This document shows positions 1 through 9,411 of a DNA stretch of 64,000 bases, in pieces. The translations under genes and the position numbers were made by a program. The stretch is taken from positions 8,002-72,001 of the forward strand of contig JAZOBC010000024.1 of NCBI GenBank assembly GCA_045595795.1, in the 5' to 3' direction. The DNA is from UMGS755 sp045595795. Lineage in GTDB: Bacteria; Bacillota; Clostridia; UBA1381; UBA9506. Positions within the stretch are counted from its first letter, which is position 1. Each line of letters opens with the position of its first letter. Below the pieces are notes generated by a model. The model made no database searches. It was not told the origin of the DNA and worked only from the letters and a program-made list of their open reading frames with translations.

Positions 1-82
1 ATGTTATGACCACCTCATATGTTATTTTTATGCGTCCACACTCATAATCATTACCATAAACCCGAGAAGGAGGTCGCAACAC

Positions 83-1174
83 ATGAAATATCATTTTTCT
101 GCTCATTCAGTAAGAAAACTACTGCTCTACATCGGCATTTGGCTCCTGATACTCTTGCAAGTGCTGCGCTCTGAAACCGTTATCCAAGCTACGCAAGGCG
201 CCTTGATACTTTGCTTTAAAACGGTCATTCCATCGCTGTTTCCTTTTTTCGTACTGTCCTCGTTGCTATCCGGCAGCTTTGCCTATCACCTTGCCAGGCT
301 TTGTTCCCCCATCATGTTCCCTATCTTTCGCGTTGGTGGTGCCGGTGCACTGCCACTTATAATGGGCATTATCAGCGGCTATCCGACCGGCGCAAAAATC
401 ACCGCCGAGCTCTATGCATCCCGATTATTGAATCAAGACGAAGCAAAACGATTACTGCCCTTTACCAACAATTCCGGTCCCTTATTCATCATTGGTGCCA
501 TCGGTACAGGTATGTTAAACTCTCCTACGTTGGGGTGCTTTTTATATGTCATCCATGCCCTCTGCGCGATTTTAGTGGGACTATGCATGCGGTTTTACCC
601 GTCAAGAAATTCTTTCAGTCAAAGACGCCAAGCCGGCACACCACAACCACCTTCTGTCTCTTTATCTGATGCAATTACAAAAAGCGTGCATACCATGCTG
701 ATGGTCTGCGGATTCATTCTTTTTTTTGCCGCTGTTACTGCCTGCCTCACGCCGCTTTTAAATGCCTGCCTGCCATCATGGGCGGTCACACTGGTGCAAA
801 GCGCGATTGAAATTACAAGGGGTGCTTCCCTCATCATACAAGGCGAGTATCCCATGCGCCTGACTTTGACTCTGCTTTCCTTTTTCATTGGCTTTGGAGG
901 TATCAGCGTGATGATGCAGGTAGCCGGCATCCTTACCCTCTATGGCTTACCACTGAAAACCTATTGGATGGGTAAACTGCTCCACGGCATTTTTTCTGCC
1001 ATTTTTGCCTATGCCGCTTTCCCCATGATTTCAGATCGCGCGGTGCCAACAATGGTTCAAAATTCACCCAATAGCCACCTCCTTGCTGAGTCATTCCCTG
1101 CGTGGTTGTCCACTGCTGCTGTGGTCATTTGCTTTCTGCTATTTTTTAAAACCAAACGGCACTTCAAAAGCTGA
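83..1174 (+). CDS. ylbJ: Sporulation integral membrane protein YlbJ family
   Basis: This is a 363-residue polytopic membrane protein with a hydrophobic N-terminal helix (about residues 12-30) and several further hydrophobic segments. It has the nucleoside-transporter/FeoB Gate-type fold of the YlbJ family, with the typical GxxSGYPTGAK motif near residue 95 and an NNSGP motif near residue 125. YlbJ is needed for cortex formation during sporulation in Bacillus; its transported substrate is unknown. The start is supported by AAGGAGG seven to eight bases upstream of ATG. It lies alone ahead of the glycogen operon, with a 111-base gap and a separate candidate promoter before glgB. The family call is confident; the role in this organism is inferred from the family. 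Confidence 0.85.
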   Translation: MKYHFSAHSVRKLLLYIGIWLLILLQVLRSETVIQATQGALILCFKTVIPSLFPFFVLSSLLSGSFAYHLARLCSPIMFPIFRVGGAGALPLIMGIISGYPTGAKITAELYASRLLNQDEAKRLLPFTNNSGPLFIIGAIGTGMLNSPTLGCFLYVIHALCAILVGLCMRFYPSRNSFSQRRQAGTPQPPSVSLSDAITKSVHTMLMVCGFILFFAAVTACLTPLLNACLPSWAVTLVQSAIEITRGASLIIQGEYPMRLTLTLLSFFIGFGGISVMMQVAGILTLYGLPLKTYWMGKLLHGIFSAIFAYAAFPMISDRAVPTMVQNSPNSHLLAESFPAWLSTAAVVICFLLFFKTKRHFKS

Positions 1175-1219
1175 TACAGATGCATGCTTTTTACCTAAAA
1201 TAATGTAGAAATGGAATAA

Positions 1220-1248
1220 TTGACTGTCTTTTTGCATACATATATATG
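1220..1248 (+). promoter_or_regulatory. Candidate sigma-A promoter of the glycogen operon
   Basis: TTGACT at 1220-1225 and TATATG at 1243-1248 are 17 bases apart. The -10 is imperfect. If real, transcription starts near 1255, which excludes an upstream in-frame TTG at 1220 as the glgB start. Confidence 0.4.
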
Positions 1249-1285
1249 TGTGTATGTTTTACGAACCATAAAGGACGATGATGAG

Positions 1286-3193
1286 ATGACAGAACAAAAT
1301 AAATCACTTCACACAGAACTTGAACTGTTTCATAAAGGAGAGCAATTCCACGCCTATCGCTTTATGGGAGTTCATCCCGCTCAAAAAGAAACATATCGAT
1401 TTTTACTTTGGGCCCCTAACGCAAAAAGCGTCTCTGTTGTGGGTGATTTTAATGGCTGGAACCGAGACAGCCACCCCATGACAAAAATTACGGACGCTGG
1501 TATTTGGGAAGCAACCATTGGCGGCCTTTCCGACTTTGCCATGTATAAATATTCTTTGGAAACGCCTCAGGGTAAAATTCATCTGAAAGCCGATCCATAT
1601 GGTGTTCACTTTGAAACACGCCCAGGCACTGCAACAAAGATATATAACCTGACCGGCTTTCCCTGGACAGATGGGGCATATCGCAGAAAAAAACTGAAGC
1701 AAAATCCATTACAACGTCCCATGAACATCTATGAAGTGCATATTGGTTCCTGGAGACGGTATGCCGACGGTCAGTGCTTTAGCTATCAAAAGCTCGCCAG
1801 CGAGCTGATTCCTTATGTAAAACAAATGGGCTATACGCACATCGAGCTGATGCCCGTGAGTGAATATCCATATCACGGCTCCTGGGGCTATCAGGTGACC
1901 GGTTATTATGCCCCCACCTCCCGCTATGGAACGCCTCACGACTTCATGCAGTTTGTAGATAGCTGCCATGCCGCAGGGATTGGCGTGATTATTGACTGGG
2001 TGGCAGCACATTTTCCAAAGGATGCCATGGGACTCTATGAATTTGACGGCACCTGCTGCTATGAGTATGCCGACCCCCTGATGAATGAGCATCCCGACTG
2101 GGGCACACGGATTTTTGATTATGCCCGGGGTGAGGTGCAATCCTTTTTAATCTCAAATGTGTTGTTCTTTTTAGAGCACTACCACGTAGACGGCATCCGC
2201 GTTGATGCAGTGGCCTCTATGCTCTATTTGGATTACGGCAAGCAAATGGGAAACTGGCGTCCTAATGAATATGGTGGCAACGAAAATTTGGGAGCTGTGG
2301 CGTTTTTGCAAAAGCTGAACAAAGCGGCCTATGCCTTTGACCCCTCTGTTTTAATGATTGCCGAAGAATCCACTGCCTGGCCCATGGTCACCAAACCACC
2401 GGAAGATGGTGGTTTGGGCTTTTTGCTGAAATGGAACATGGGCTGGATGAACGACATGCTTTCCTATATGTCGAAAGACCCCTATTTTCGCAGCGGTTCT
2501 CACAACCTGATAACCTTTTCCATGACCTATGCTTTTTCAGAGAACTATGTGCTGCCCCTATCCCATGATGAGGTTGTGCACGGCAAATGTTCCTTGATTC
2601 AAAAAATGCCGGGAGGCTACGAGCAAAAATTTGCAAATCTGCGAGCTTTCTTGGCCTATCAGATGGCCCACCCCGGCAAAAAACTCTTATTTATGGGCGG
2701 TGAATTTGCCCAGTTTATTGAGTGGAATTATCAAAAAGAACTGGATTGGCTGCTGCTGGATTATGATTATCATCGCAAGTTCCACATTTTTGTGAAAACC
2801 CTGAATCAACTATATATAAAAAAATCGCCTCTTTGGCAGGTTGATGATAGCTGGGAGGGATTTACGTGGATTGTCACAGATGATTATACCCAGAATATTC
2901 TCGCCTTTATCCGTCGTGACAAAAAAGGAAAAGAGCTGCTTTGTGTCTTTAATTTTTCTCCTGTTCTGCGGGAAAATTATCGCTTAGGCATGCCCCATCC
3001 CTCGCGGATACACTGTATTTTTTCTTCTGACGATTTGCTATTTGGCGGTGAGGGCACCAAGCTGAAATCAGCGACCACAAAAGCTCTTCCCTCTCATGGC
3101 TTTGACCAGAGCCTAATTGTAACGGTGGCTCCCATGTCTGCCGCTTATTATAATGTGAAGCATTTAGAAATACAAAAAGGAGATGAAGCATGA
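1286..3193 (+). CDS. glgB: 1,4-alpha-glucan branching enzyme
   Basis: This enzyme makes alpha-1,6 branches in glycogen (GH13, GlgB). An N-terminal CBM48 domain (about 40-130, with the VVGDFNGW motif) is followed by the catalytic barrel. The nucleophile is Asp307 in the GIRVDAV motif, the acid/base is Glu360 in the IAEES motif, and the transition-state Asp lies in the LSHDEVVHG motif; the 53-residue spacing between the first two matches E. coli GlgB. I chose ATG 1286 (635 residues) because AAAGGA lies about ten bases upstream and because the longer in-frame TTG at 1220 sits on a candidate -35 box. It is the first gene of the operon, and its stop overlaps the glgC start by four bases (ATGA). 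Confidence 0.95.
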   Translation: MTEQNKSLHTELELFHKGEQFHAYRFMGVHPAQKETYRFLLWAPNAKSVSVVGDFNGWNRDSHPMTKITDAGIWEATIGGLSDFAMYKYSLETPQGKIHLKADPYGVHFETRPGTATKIYNLTGFPWTDGAYRRKKLKQNPLQRPMNIYEVHIGSWRRYADGQCFSYQKLASELIPYVKQMGYTHIELMPVSEYPYHGSWGYQVTGYYAPTSRYGTPHDFMQFVDSCHAAGIGVIIDWVAAHFPKDAMGLYEFDGTCCYEYADPLMNEHPDWGTRIFDYARGEVQSFLISNVLFFLEHYHVDGIRVDAVASMLYLDYGKQMGNWRPNEYGGNENLGAVAFLQKLNKAAYAFDPSVLMIAEESTAWPMVTKPPEDGGLGFLLKWNMGWMNDMLSYMSKDPYFRSGSHNLITFSMTYAFSENYVLPLSHDEVVHGKCSLIQKMPGGYEQKFANLRAFLAYQMAHPGKKLLFMGGEFAQFIEWNYQKELDWLLLDYDYHRKFHIFVKTLNQLYIKKSPLWQVDDSWEGFTWIVTDDYTQNILAFIRRDKKGKELLCVFNFSPVLRENYRLGMPHPSRIHCIFSSDDLLFGGEGTKLKSATTKALPSHGFDQSLIVTVAPMSAAYYNVKHLEIQKGDEA

Positions 3194-4350
3194 TGGCTGG
3201 AAAGAAATGTATTGCCATGCTGCTGGCCGGCGGTCAGGGCAGCCGTTTGGGGGCCTTGACGCGAAACATCGCCAAGCCGGCAGTGCCCTTTGGCGGCAAA
3301 TACCGAATTATTGATTTCACACTGTCAAACTGTGTGAACTCAGGTATCGACACTGTGGGCGTTCTGACACAGTATAAGCCCTTAGAGCTCAATGAATATA
3401 TTGGCAACGGACAGCCCTGGGGCTTAGATCGCAACCGCGGGGGCGTGCATATTCTACAGCCTTATACCAAGATTAACTCCAAATCCTGGTATGAGGGAAC
3501 TGCCAATGCCATTTTTCAAAACATTCGCTTTATTGAGCGCTATAATCCCACAAACGTTGTGGTGCTTTCCGGCGATCATATTTATAAAATGGATTACAGA
3601 GTGCTCATCAGCTTTCATGAGGAACATCATGCAGACTGCACCATTGCAGTCATTGATGTGCCAATACAGGAGGCCTCACGTTTCGGCATTATGAATGCAG
3701 ATGATAGTGGCAGAATTTTAGAATTTGAAGAAAAACCCAAGCACCCCAAAAGCACAAAAGCCTCTATGGGGGTTTATGTGTTCCGTTGGGATGTGCTGAA
3801 AAAATATTTGGTGGAAGACGACAAGCAAGAAAAATCGGCTCATGACTTTGGAAAAAACATTATTCCCGCTATGCTTGTCGACAAAAAACGACTGTTTTGC
3901 CGTGAATTTGATGGTTACTGGAAAGATGTGGGTACCACTGAAAGTCTGTGGGAAGCCAATATGGACGTGCTTAGTCCGGACTGCGGCCTGAATTTAGACG
4001 ATGACGACTTGCGCATTTATGCCCGCAATTATGAAAGTCCACCCACCTACATTGAAGAAAGTGCCGTGCTGGAAAATTCTATGATTACAAAAGGCTGCTA
4101 CATTGGTGGTCTCATACGTCATTCCATTATTTCAAGCGATTGCCGGATTGAGGCAGGCGCACAAGTCATCGACTCGGTACTGTTCCCCGGAACCATTGTG
4201 AAAACAGGTGCGGTGGTACGCCATGCCATCGTCGGGCAGGGCGCCATCATTGAAGAAAATTGTCATGTAGGAAGTGACACAAAGGATAGCGAAATTCCAG
4301 AAATCACCGTCATTGGCGATAAAAAGAAAATCAGCGGAAAAACGGCATAG
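3190..4350 (+). CDS. glgC: Glucose-1-phosphate adenylyltransferase, catalytic subunit
   Basis: This makes ADP-glucose from ATP and glucose-1-phosphate, the committed step of bacterial glycogen synthesis. The N-terminal nucleotidyltransferase domain has the intact GGQGSRL nucleotide loop near residue 15, an EFEEKP motif and a GYWKDVGT motif. The last third is a left-handed beta-helix of hexapeptide repeats. At 386 residues it has the length usual for GlgC of Firmicutes. AAAAAGGAG precedes the start, which overlaps the glgB stop, so the two are probably translationally coupled. The next gene encodes the GlgD paralogue, so the enzyme is probably a GlgC-GlgD heterotetramer as in Bacillus and Geobacillus. 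Confidence 0.95.
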   Translation: MMAGKKCIAMLLAGGQGSRLGALTRNIAKPAVPFGGKYRIIDFTLSNCVNSGIDTVGVLTQYKPLELNEYIGNGQPWGLDRNRGGVHILQPYTKINSKSWYEGTANAIFQNIRFIERYNPTNVVVLSGDHIYKMDYRVLISFHEEHHADCTIAVIDVPIQEASRFGIMNADDSGRILEFEEKPKHPKSTKASMGVYVFRWDVLKKYLVEDDKQEKSAHDFGKNIIPAMLVDKKRLFCREFDGYWKDVGTTESLWEANMDVLSPDCGLNLDDDDLRIYARNYESPPTYIEESAVLENSMITKGCYIGGLIRHSIISSDCRIEAGAQVIDSVLFPGTIVKTGAVVRHAIVGQGAIIEENCHVGSDTKDSEIPEITVIGDKKKISGKTA

Positions 4351-4366
4351 AAAGGAGGCCACAGCC

Positions 4367-5479
4367 ATGGACATGATGGGCATTATTTTTTCAAATATTT
4401 ACGATGAGCGTTTAGGAGAAATCACCGCACAAAGAACATTGGCCTCACTGCCCTTTGGTGGCCGATATCGACTCATTGACTTCGTTCTTTCCAACATGGT
4501 CAATTCCGGCATCACCAACGTGGGCGTGATTACCAAGCAAAACTATCAGTCTTTAATGGACCATTTAGGAAACGGGAAGGAATGGGACCTCGATAGAAAG
4601 GTTGACGGACTTTTTATTCTCCCTCCTTTCGGTCAGGGACAAAAAAGTATTTACCGCGGCAAAATTGAAGCCCTGTGGGGTACACTGCGGTTTTTAGAAC
4701 GTTCCAATGAAGAATATGTGTTGCTGGCAGATGCCAACATTATTTGCAACATCGACTACCGCGAGCTTTTAAAAAGGCACATTGACTCCGGTGCACAAAT
4801 CAGCATGATTACCAAGCGGGAAGAAATCACCGGTCTCCACGATTCTCGGGATTTGGTGGTGCGAAGTGATTATCATGGAAAAGTGGCAGAAGTGCTGATT
4901 CATTACAGCATCCCCGGCACCGTTAGCTGCGGCATTGGCATGTATATTATGAAGCGCCGGTTTTTGATTGAACTGCTGAAGGAATCTCATTCTTACAGTC
5001 TGGTAGATTTTGAACGGGAAATCATTCAGGCGAAATGCGGCATTTTAGACATTGCCAACTTAGAGTTTGATGGACTGATTCTTCGCATTGACAGCGTTAA
5101 CAAATACTTTTCTGCCAACATGGCGCTGTTATCTTCCAAAATTCGCGACGAAATTTTCACCCGTCACGGTCAGGTTTATACCAAAGTCCGCGACGAGGTT
5201 CCCTCTCGCTATCACAAGGGCTGCAAACTGAAAAACAGCCTGATTGCCGATGGCTGCACAATCTACGGCGAAGTGGAAAATTCCATTTTGTTCAGGGGCG
5301 TCACCATAGGAGCCGGTGCAAAAATCAAAAACTGCATTTTAATGCAGGATACAAAAATTGAAGAAAATGTGGAGCTTGACTACACCATCTGCGATAAAGA
5401 TGTAACCGTAACACAGGGCAGATTGTTAGTGGGCGCGCCGGCACACCAGATTATTATTACAAAAGGAAAAGTCGTGTAA
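4367..5479 (+). CDS. glgD: GlgD-type regulatory subunit of glucose-1-phosphate adenylyltransferase
   Basis: This is a 370-residue GlgC paralogue. The core FGGRYRLIDF motif is kept, but the nucleotide loop GGQGSRL seen in the preceding GlgC is replaced by FSNIYDERL. This is the usual mark of GlgD, which has little or no activity alone and raises the activity of GlgC in the complex. The C-terminal part again forms a hexapeptide-repeat beta-helix. ATG 4367 is preferred over an in-frame start at 4274 inside glgC because AAAGGAGG lies right before it and because the protein then aligns from its first residues with the family. Confidence 0.93.
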   Translation: MDMMGIIFSNIYDERLGEITAQRTLASLPFGGRYRLIDFVLSNMVNSGITNVGVITKQNYQSLMDHLGNGKEWDLDRKVDGLFILPPFGQGQKSIYRGKIEALWGTLRFLERSNEEYVLLADANIICNIDYRELLKRHIDSGAQISMITKREEITGLHDSRDLVVRSDYHGKVAEVLIHYSIPGTVSCGIGMYIMKRRFLIELLKESHSYSLVDFEREIIQAKCGILDIANLEFDGLILRIDSVNKYFSANMALLSSKIRDEIFTRHGQVYTKVRDEVPSRYHKGCKLKNSLIADGCTIYGEVENSILFRGVTIGAGAKIKNCILMQDTKIEENVELDYTICDKDVTVTQGRLLVGAPAHQIIITKGKVV

Positions 5480-5505
5480 CATGACCACACAAAAGGAGGA
5501 AAAGC

Positions 5506-6930
5506 GTGAACGTTTTATTTGCATCAGCAGAAGCTGCACCCTATATTAAAATTGGCGGCTTGGGCGATGTTGCCTATGCCCTGCCAAAAGAGCTCTCAAA
5601 TGACAGCGACATGCATGTTGCTGTTGTTTTGCCACTCTATCGCTCCATTAAGGAGCGTTTTGGTCATGAACTGACTTATCTGACAAACTTTACGGTCCCA
5701 CTTGCCTGGCGGCAGCTTTACTGCGGTATTTTTTGCGCTAACCAAGGAAGCGTGACCTATTATTTCATAGACAATGAATATTATTTTTTCCGCGATTCGG
5801 TTTATGGTGAATACGATGACGGCGAGCGGTATGCTTTTTTTGCAAAGGCAGTTCTGGAAATGCTACAGCATATTGACTTTCGTCCCGATATCATTCATGC
5901 AAACGACTGGCAATGCGCCTTAATTCCTCTGTTTTTAAAGGCCTTTTATGGTGGTCTCGACCAATACCTGCCCATAAAAACTATGTTTACCATACATAAC
6001 ATAGAATATCAGGGGCAAACACCTTTTTCCTTTGCCGAAGAGGTGCTCGGATTGCCACCGGAATACATGGGTGCAATCACCTATGACGGCTGCCTGAATT
6101 TTATGTTTTCTGCCCTTTGCCTGGCAGACAAGGTAACAACTGTTTCAAACACCTATGCCCACGAATTGCAAATGCCCTACTTTGGACGGGAAATGAGCAT
6201 CGTTCTTTCCGGCATTGCCTATAAATTCTGCGGCATAACAAACGGCATCGACACGCAGCTTTTCAATCCACAAACCGACCCGCATCTCTACCATAAATAC
6301 AGCACCAAGGCCATGGGCGGTAAAAAAATAGGCAAACGACGCCTGCGGGAATATTTAGGGCTTGCGCAGGATGAGGAAGCACCCATTTTATCTGTCGTCA
6401 GCCGTTTGGTGGGCCACAAGGGCATGGATCTCATTGAATATGTCCGCCACGAACTGATGAAAAGGCGGGTGCAACTCATTGTGCTGGGCACCGGCGATGC
6501 ACAGTATGAAAACATGTTCCGTGAGCTTGCTTATCAATATCCCGGTATGGTCAGCGCCAACATTCGCTTTGACAGCGACCTGGCTTCTAAAATTTATGCC
6601 GCCTCTGATTTATTCTTGATGCCCTCAAAAAGCGAGCCATGTGGTCTTTCTCAAATGATTGCCATGCGCTATGGTGCCATTCCTATTGTTCGGGAAACCG
6701 GTGGATTAAAAGACACCGTCTGGCCCATTGACCCGACGTCAGCTCAGGGTAGAGGCTTCACTTTTAAAAGCTATAATGCACATGACATGTTAAACGCCAT
6801 TGACCGAGCTCTTCATTTTTATTACGAACAAAAAACAGAATATAAACGCATTGTCCGTTCCAACATGGAAACGGACTTCGGTTGGAGAGATGCCGCAGAG
6901 CTATATAAAGGCATCTATCGCTCCATGTAA
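5506..6930 (+). CDS. glgA: Glycogen synthase (ADP-glucose type)
   Basis: This is a 474-residue GT5 glycogen synthase that extends alpha-1,4-glucan chains from ADP-glucose. The N-terminal domain holds the ADP-glucose-binding KIGGLGDV motif at about residues 15-22. The C-terminal GT-B domain holds the SKSEPCGLSQ motif with the conserved glutamate and a GGLKDTV motif. The start codon is GTG, with AAAAGGAGG five bases upstream. Length and motif order are normal. It is the fourth gene of the operon, 26 bases after glgD. Confidence 0.95.
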   Translation: MNVLFASAEAAPYIKIGGLGDVAYALPKELSNDSDMHVAVVLPLYRSIKERFGHELTYLTNFTVPLAWRQLYCGIFCANQGSVTYYFIDNEYYFFRDSVYGEYDDGERYAFFAKAVLEMLQHIDFRPDIIHANDWQCALIPLFLKAFYGGLDQYLPIKTMFTIHNIEYQGQTPFSFAEEVLGLPPEYMGAITYDGCLNFMFSALCLADKVTTVSNTYAHELQMPYFGREMSIVLSGIAYKFCGITNGIDTQLFNPQTDPHLYHKYSTKAMGGKKIGKRRLREYLGLAQDEEAPILSVVSRLVGHKGMDLIEYVRHELMKRRVQLIVLGTGDAQYENMFRELAYQYPGMVSANIRFDSDLASKIYAASDLFLMPSKSEPCGLSQMIAMRYGAIPIVRETGGLKDTVWPIDPTSAQGRGFTFKSYNAHDMLNAIDRALHFYYEQKTEYKRIVRSNMETDFGWRDAAELYKGIYRSM

Positions 6931-6981
6931 AAATTGTCATTATGTTTGGCCGCAGCAAGTAAGCGGCAGAAAGGCAGAGCT

Positions 6982-9399
6982 ATGTTACAGTTTGACAAAG
7001 CAGCACTTAAAACAAGAATTGAAGAAACCATGATGCGCCGTTTCGGCTGCACACCGGAGGAAGCAACACAAATCCAGTTCTATAAAGCCGTATGCATGAT
7101 GCTCAGAGAAATGCTGGCTGAGCTGGAAAGCTCCTATGTATCTAAGATTAAAAAACAAAAGGCGAAGCAGGTTTATTATATGTCTATGGAGTTTCTCACA
7201 GGCCCTTCCCTCAAAAACCACGCGTTTAATTTGGGAGTGACCGATGCCTTACGGGAAGCCCTTTCAGACTATGAGATTTCCTTAGAAAATCTATGTGACT
7301 TAGAGCCGGACCCAGGTCTGGGAAATGGTGGCTTGGGCCGTCTTGCCTCTTGTTATTTAGATGCCCTGACAAACCAGGCCGTTCCTGCCACGGGCTTTTC
7401 TATTCGCTATGAGTTCGGCATTTTCAGACAAAAAATTGTTGACGGCTGGCAAATGGAATTTCCTGATAACTGGTTGGAAATGGGTGATGTGTGGCTCATG
7501 CCCCGAAAAGAAGATGAAGTGAAGATCAGCTTTGGCGGGCATGTAAGTGAGCACTGGGAAAACGGCAAAAACACAGTCACATACCACGACGCTGCCACCG
7601 TTTTGGCAGTGCCTTATGATATGCTGATATCAGGCTATAAAACCGATGCTGTCAACCGGTTGGTTCTCTGGAGTGCCCAGTCCGCCGACCGACTGGATAT
7701 GGACTTGTTTTCGCGGGGTGAGCACGTGCGGGCCATGGAAGAAAATTCCCGGGCAGAGGCCATCTCAAAGGTACTCTATCCGGCTGATGACCACTATCAG
7801 GGCAAGGAGCTGCGACTCAAGCAACAATATCTCTTGGTCAGTGCATCTCTGCAAAGCATTATGAAGGACTTTTTCCGCAAAACAGATGACCTCTCCCAAT
7901 TGCCGGAGCTGGTGGCCATTCACATTAATGATACGCACCCTTCCCTATGCGTGCCGGAGCTGATGCGTATTTTAATGGATGACCATGGACTTGATTGGGA
8001 AAGCGCATGGAACTTAACCTCTAAAACTCTGACCTATACCAATCATACTATTATGAGTGAGGCTTTAGAGGTGTGGCCTGTTTCTCTGTTTTCCTCTTTG
8101 CTTCCCCGTATTTATCAAATCGTGTGCGAGATTGACCGCCGCTTTTTAGTCTTTTTAAATGAGCAATATGGTGGAGACACGGCAAAAATCAATTATATGA
8201 AAATTTTAGAAAACGACCGGGTGAAAATGGCAAACCTCTGTCTTTGCTGCTGTCACAAGGTGAACGGCGTTTCCGCCTTGCATTCGCAGATTTTAAAAGA
8301 GGATGTTTTTCGTGATTTTCATCAGGTGATGCCCGGCAAATTTTTAAATGTCACCAACGGAATCGCCTACCGTCGTTGGCTGTGTCAGGCGAATCCCGAC
8401 CTGACAGAACTGCTCCTTGAGCTCATTGGAGAGGGCTTTTTACAAGATGCAGAGCGGCTAAAGGATTTAAGAAAATATCGTGATGATGCTTCTGTGCTGG
8501 ATCGCCTGCAAAAAATCAAGCTGAAAAATAAGTTGCGCCTTGTTTCCTATATTGAGTCTCACAACGGCATCTTAGTAGACCCTGCTTCTCTGTTTGATGT
8601 GCAGGTAAAGCGACTGCATGAATATAAACGGCAACTGTTAAATGCGCTGCATATCCTATATTTATACCATAGCTTACTAGAAAACCCAAACCAAGATTTT
8701 CAGCCCCGCACCTTTATTTTTGGTGCCAAAGCCTCGGCAGGGTACCAAATGGCAAAGCAAATCATTCGGTTCATTCATTCCATTGCCGCTGAGGTAAACG
8801 CGAATCCCATCACCCGCGACCGACTGAAGGTGGTGTTTATGGAGGATTACCGCGTTTCTCTGGCCGAACTGATTATTCCTGCTGCTGAAATTTCTGAGCA
8901 AATTTCTGTTGCCGGCAAGGAAGCCTCCGGCACAGGAAACATGAAGCTGATGATTAACGGTGCTGTCACATTGGGTACTTTAGATGGTGCCAACGTGGAA
9001 ATTCGTGAGGCTGTGGGCGATGAAAATATTTTTCTCTTCGGCATGACGGCTGACCGTGTGGCTCTCCGCCTGCGAGAAGGCTATCATCCCGGGCGCATCA
9101 TTGAACAGGATAGTGCGGTGAGAAAGGCTATTCAATATATGGAGCAAGGCGTTGGGGGTGCTCATTTTCCGGAGCTAATTCACGCACTCACAGGGTTAGG
9201 GCAAGACCCTTACATGACTCTGGCAGACTTTACGGATTATCACAGGGCACAGCAAAAGGTGCAAACCACCTATGCAGACCGCAATCACTTCAATCGTATG
9301 TCACTTGAAAATATTGCCGGCGCCGGCATTTTTTCCTCTGACCGAAGCGTCAGTGAATATTGCCGCAATATCTGGCATGTAGAAAGCCTAAAGAAATGA
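6982..9399 (+). CDS. glgP: Glycogen/alpha-glucan phosphorylase
   Basis: This GT35 phosphorylase releases glucose-1-phosphate from alpha-1,4-glucan, so the operon codes for both making and breaking glycogen. The pyridoxal-phosphate lysine is Lys655 in the EASGTGNMK motif. The protein is 805 residues, typical of bacterial GlgP. I start it at ATG 6982, preceded by AGAAAGG; an in-frame TTG at 6934, four bases after the glgA stop, would add 16 residues unlike the family and has no ribosome site. The next gene begins 12 bases after its stop. Confidence 0.94.
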   Translation: MLQFDKAALKTRIEETMMRRFGCTPEEATQIQFYKAVCMMLREMLAELESSYVSKIKKQKAKQVYYMSMEFLTGPSLKNHAFNLGVTDALREALSDYEISLENLCDLEPDPGLGNGGLGRLASCYLDALTNQAVPATGFSIRYEFGIFRQKIVDGWQMEFPDNWLEMGDVWLMPRKEDEVKISFGGHVSEHWENGKNTVTYHDAATVLAVPYDMLISGYKTDAVNRLVLWSAQSADRLDMDLFSRGEHVRAMEENSRAEAISKVLYPADDHYQGKELRLKQQYLLVSASLQSIMKDFFRKTDDLSQLPELVAIHINDTHPSLCVPELMRILMDDHGLDWESAWNLTSKTLTYTNHTIMSEALEVWPVSLFSSLLPRIYQIVCEIDRRFLVFLNEQYGGDTAKINYMKILENDRVKMANLCLCCCHKVNGVSALHSQILKEDVFRDFHQVMPGKFLNVTNGIAYRRWLCQANPDLTELLLELIGEGFLQDAERLKDLRKYRDDASVLDRLQKIKLKNKLRLVSYIESHNGILVDPASLFDVQVKRLHEYKRQLLNALHILYLYHSLLENPNQDFQPRTFIFGAKASAGYQMAKQIIRFIHSIAAEVNANPITRDRLKVVFMEDYRVSLAELIIPAAEISEQISVAGKEASGTGNMKLMINGAVTLGTLDGANVEIREAVGDENIFLFGMTADRVALRLREGYHPGRIIEQDSAVRKAIQYMEQGVGGAHFPELIHALTGLGQDPYMTLADFTDYHRAQQKVQTTYADRNHFNRMSLENIAGAGIFSSDRSVSEYCRNIWHVESLKK

Positions 9400-9411
9400 G
9401 GGAATGCTTCT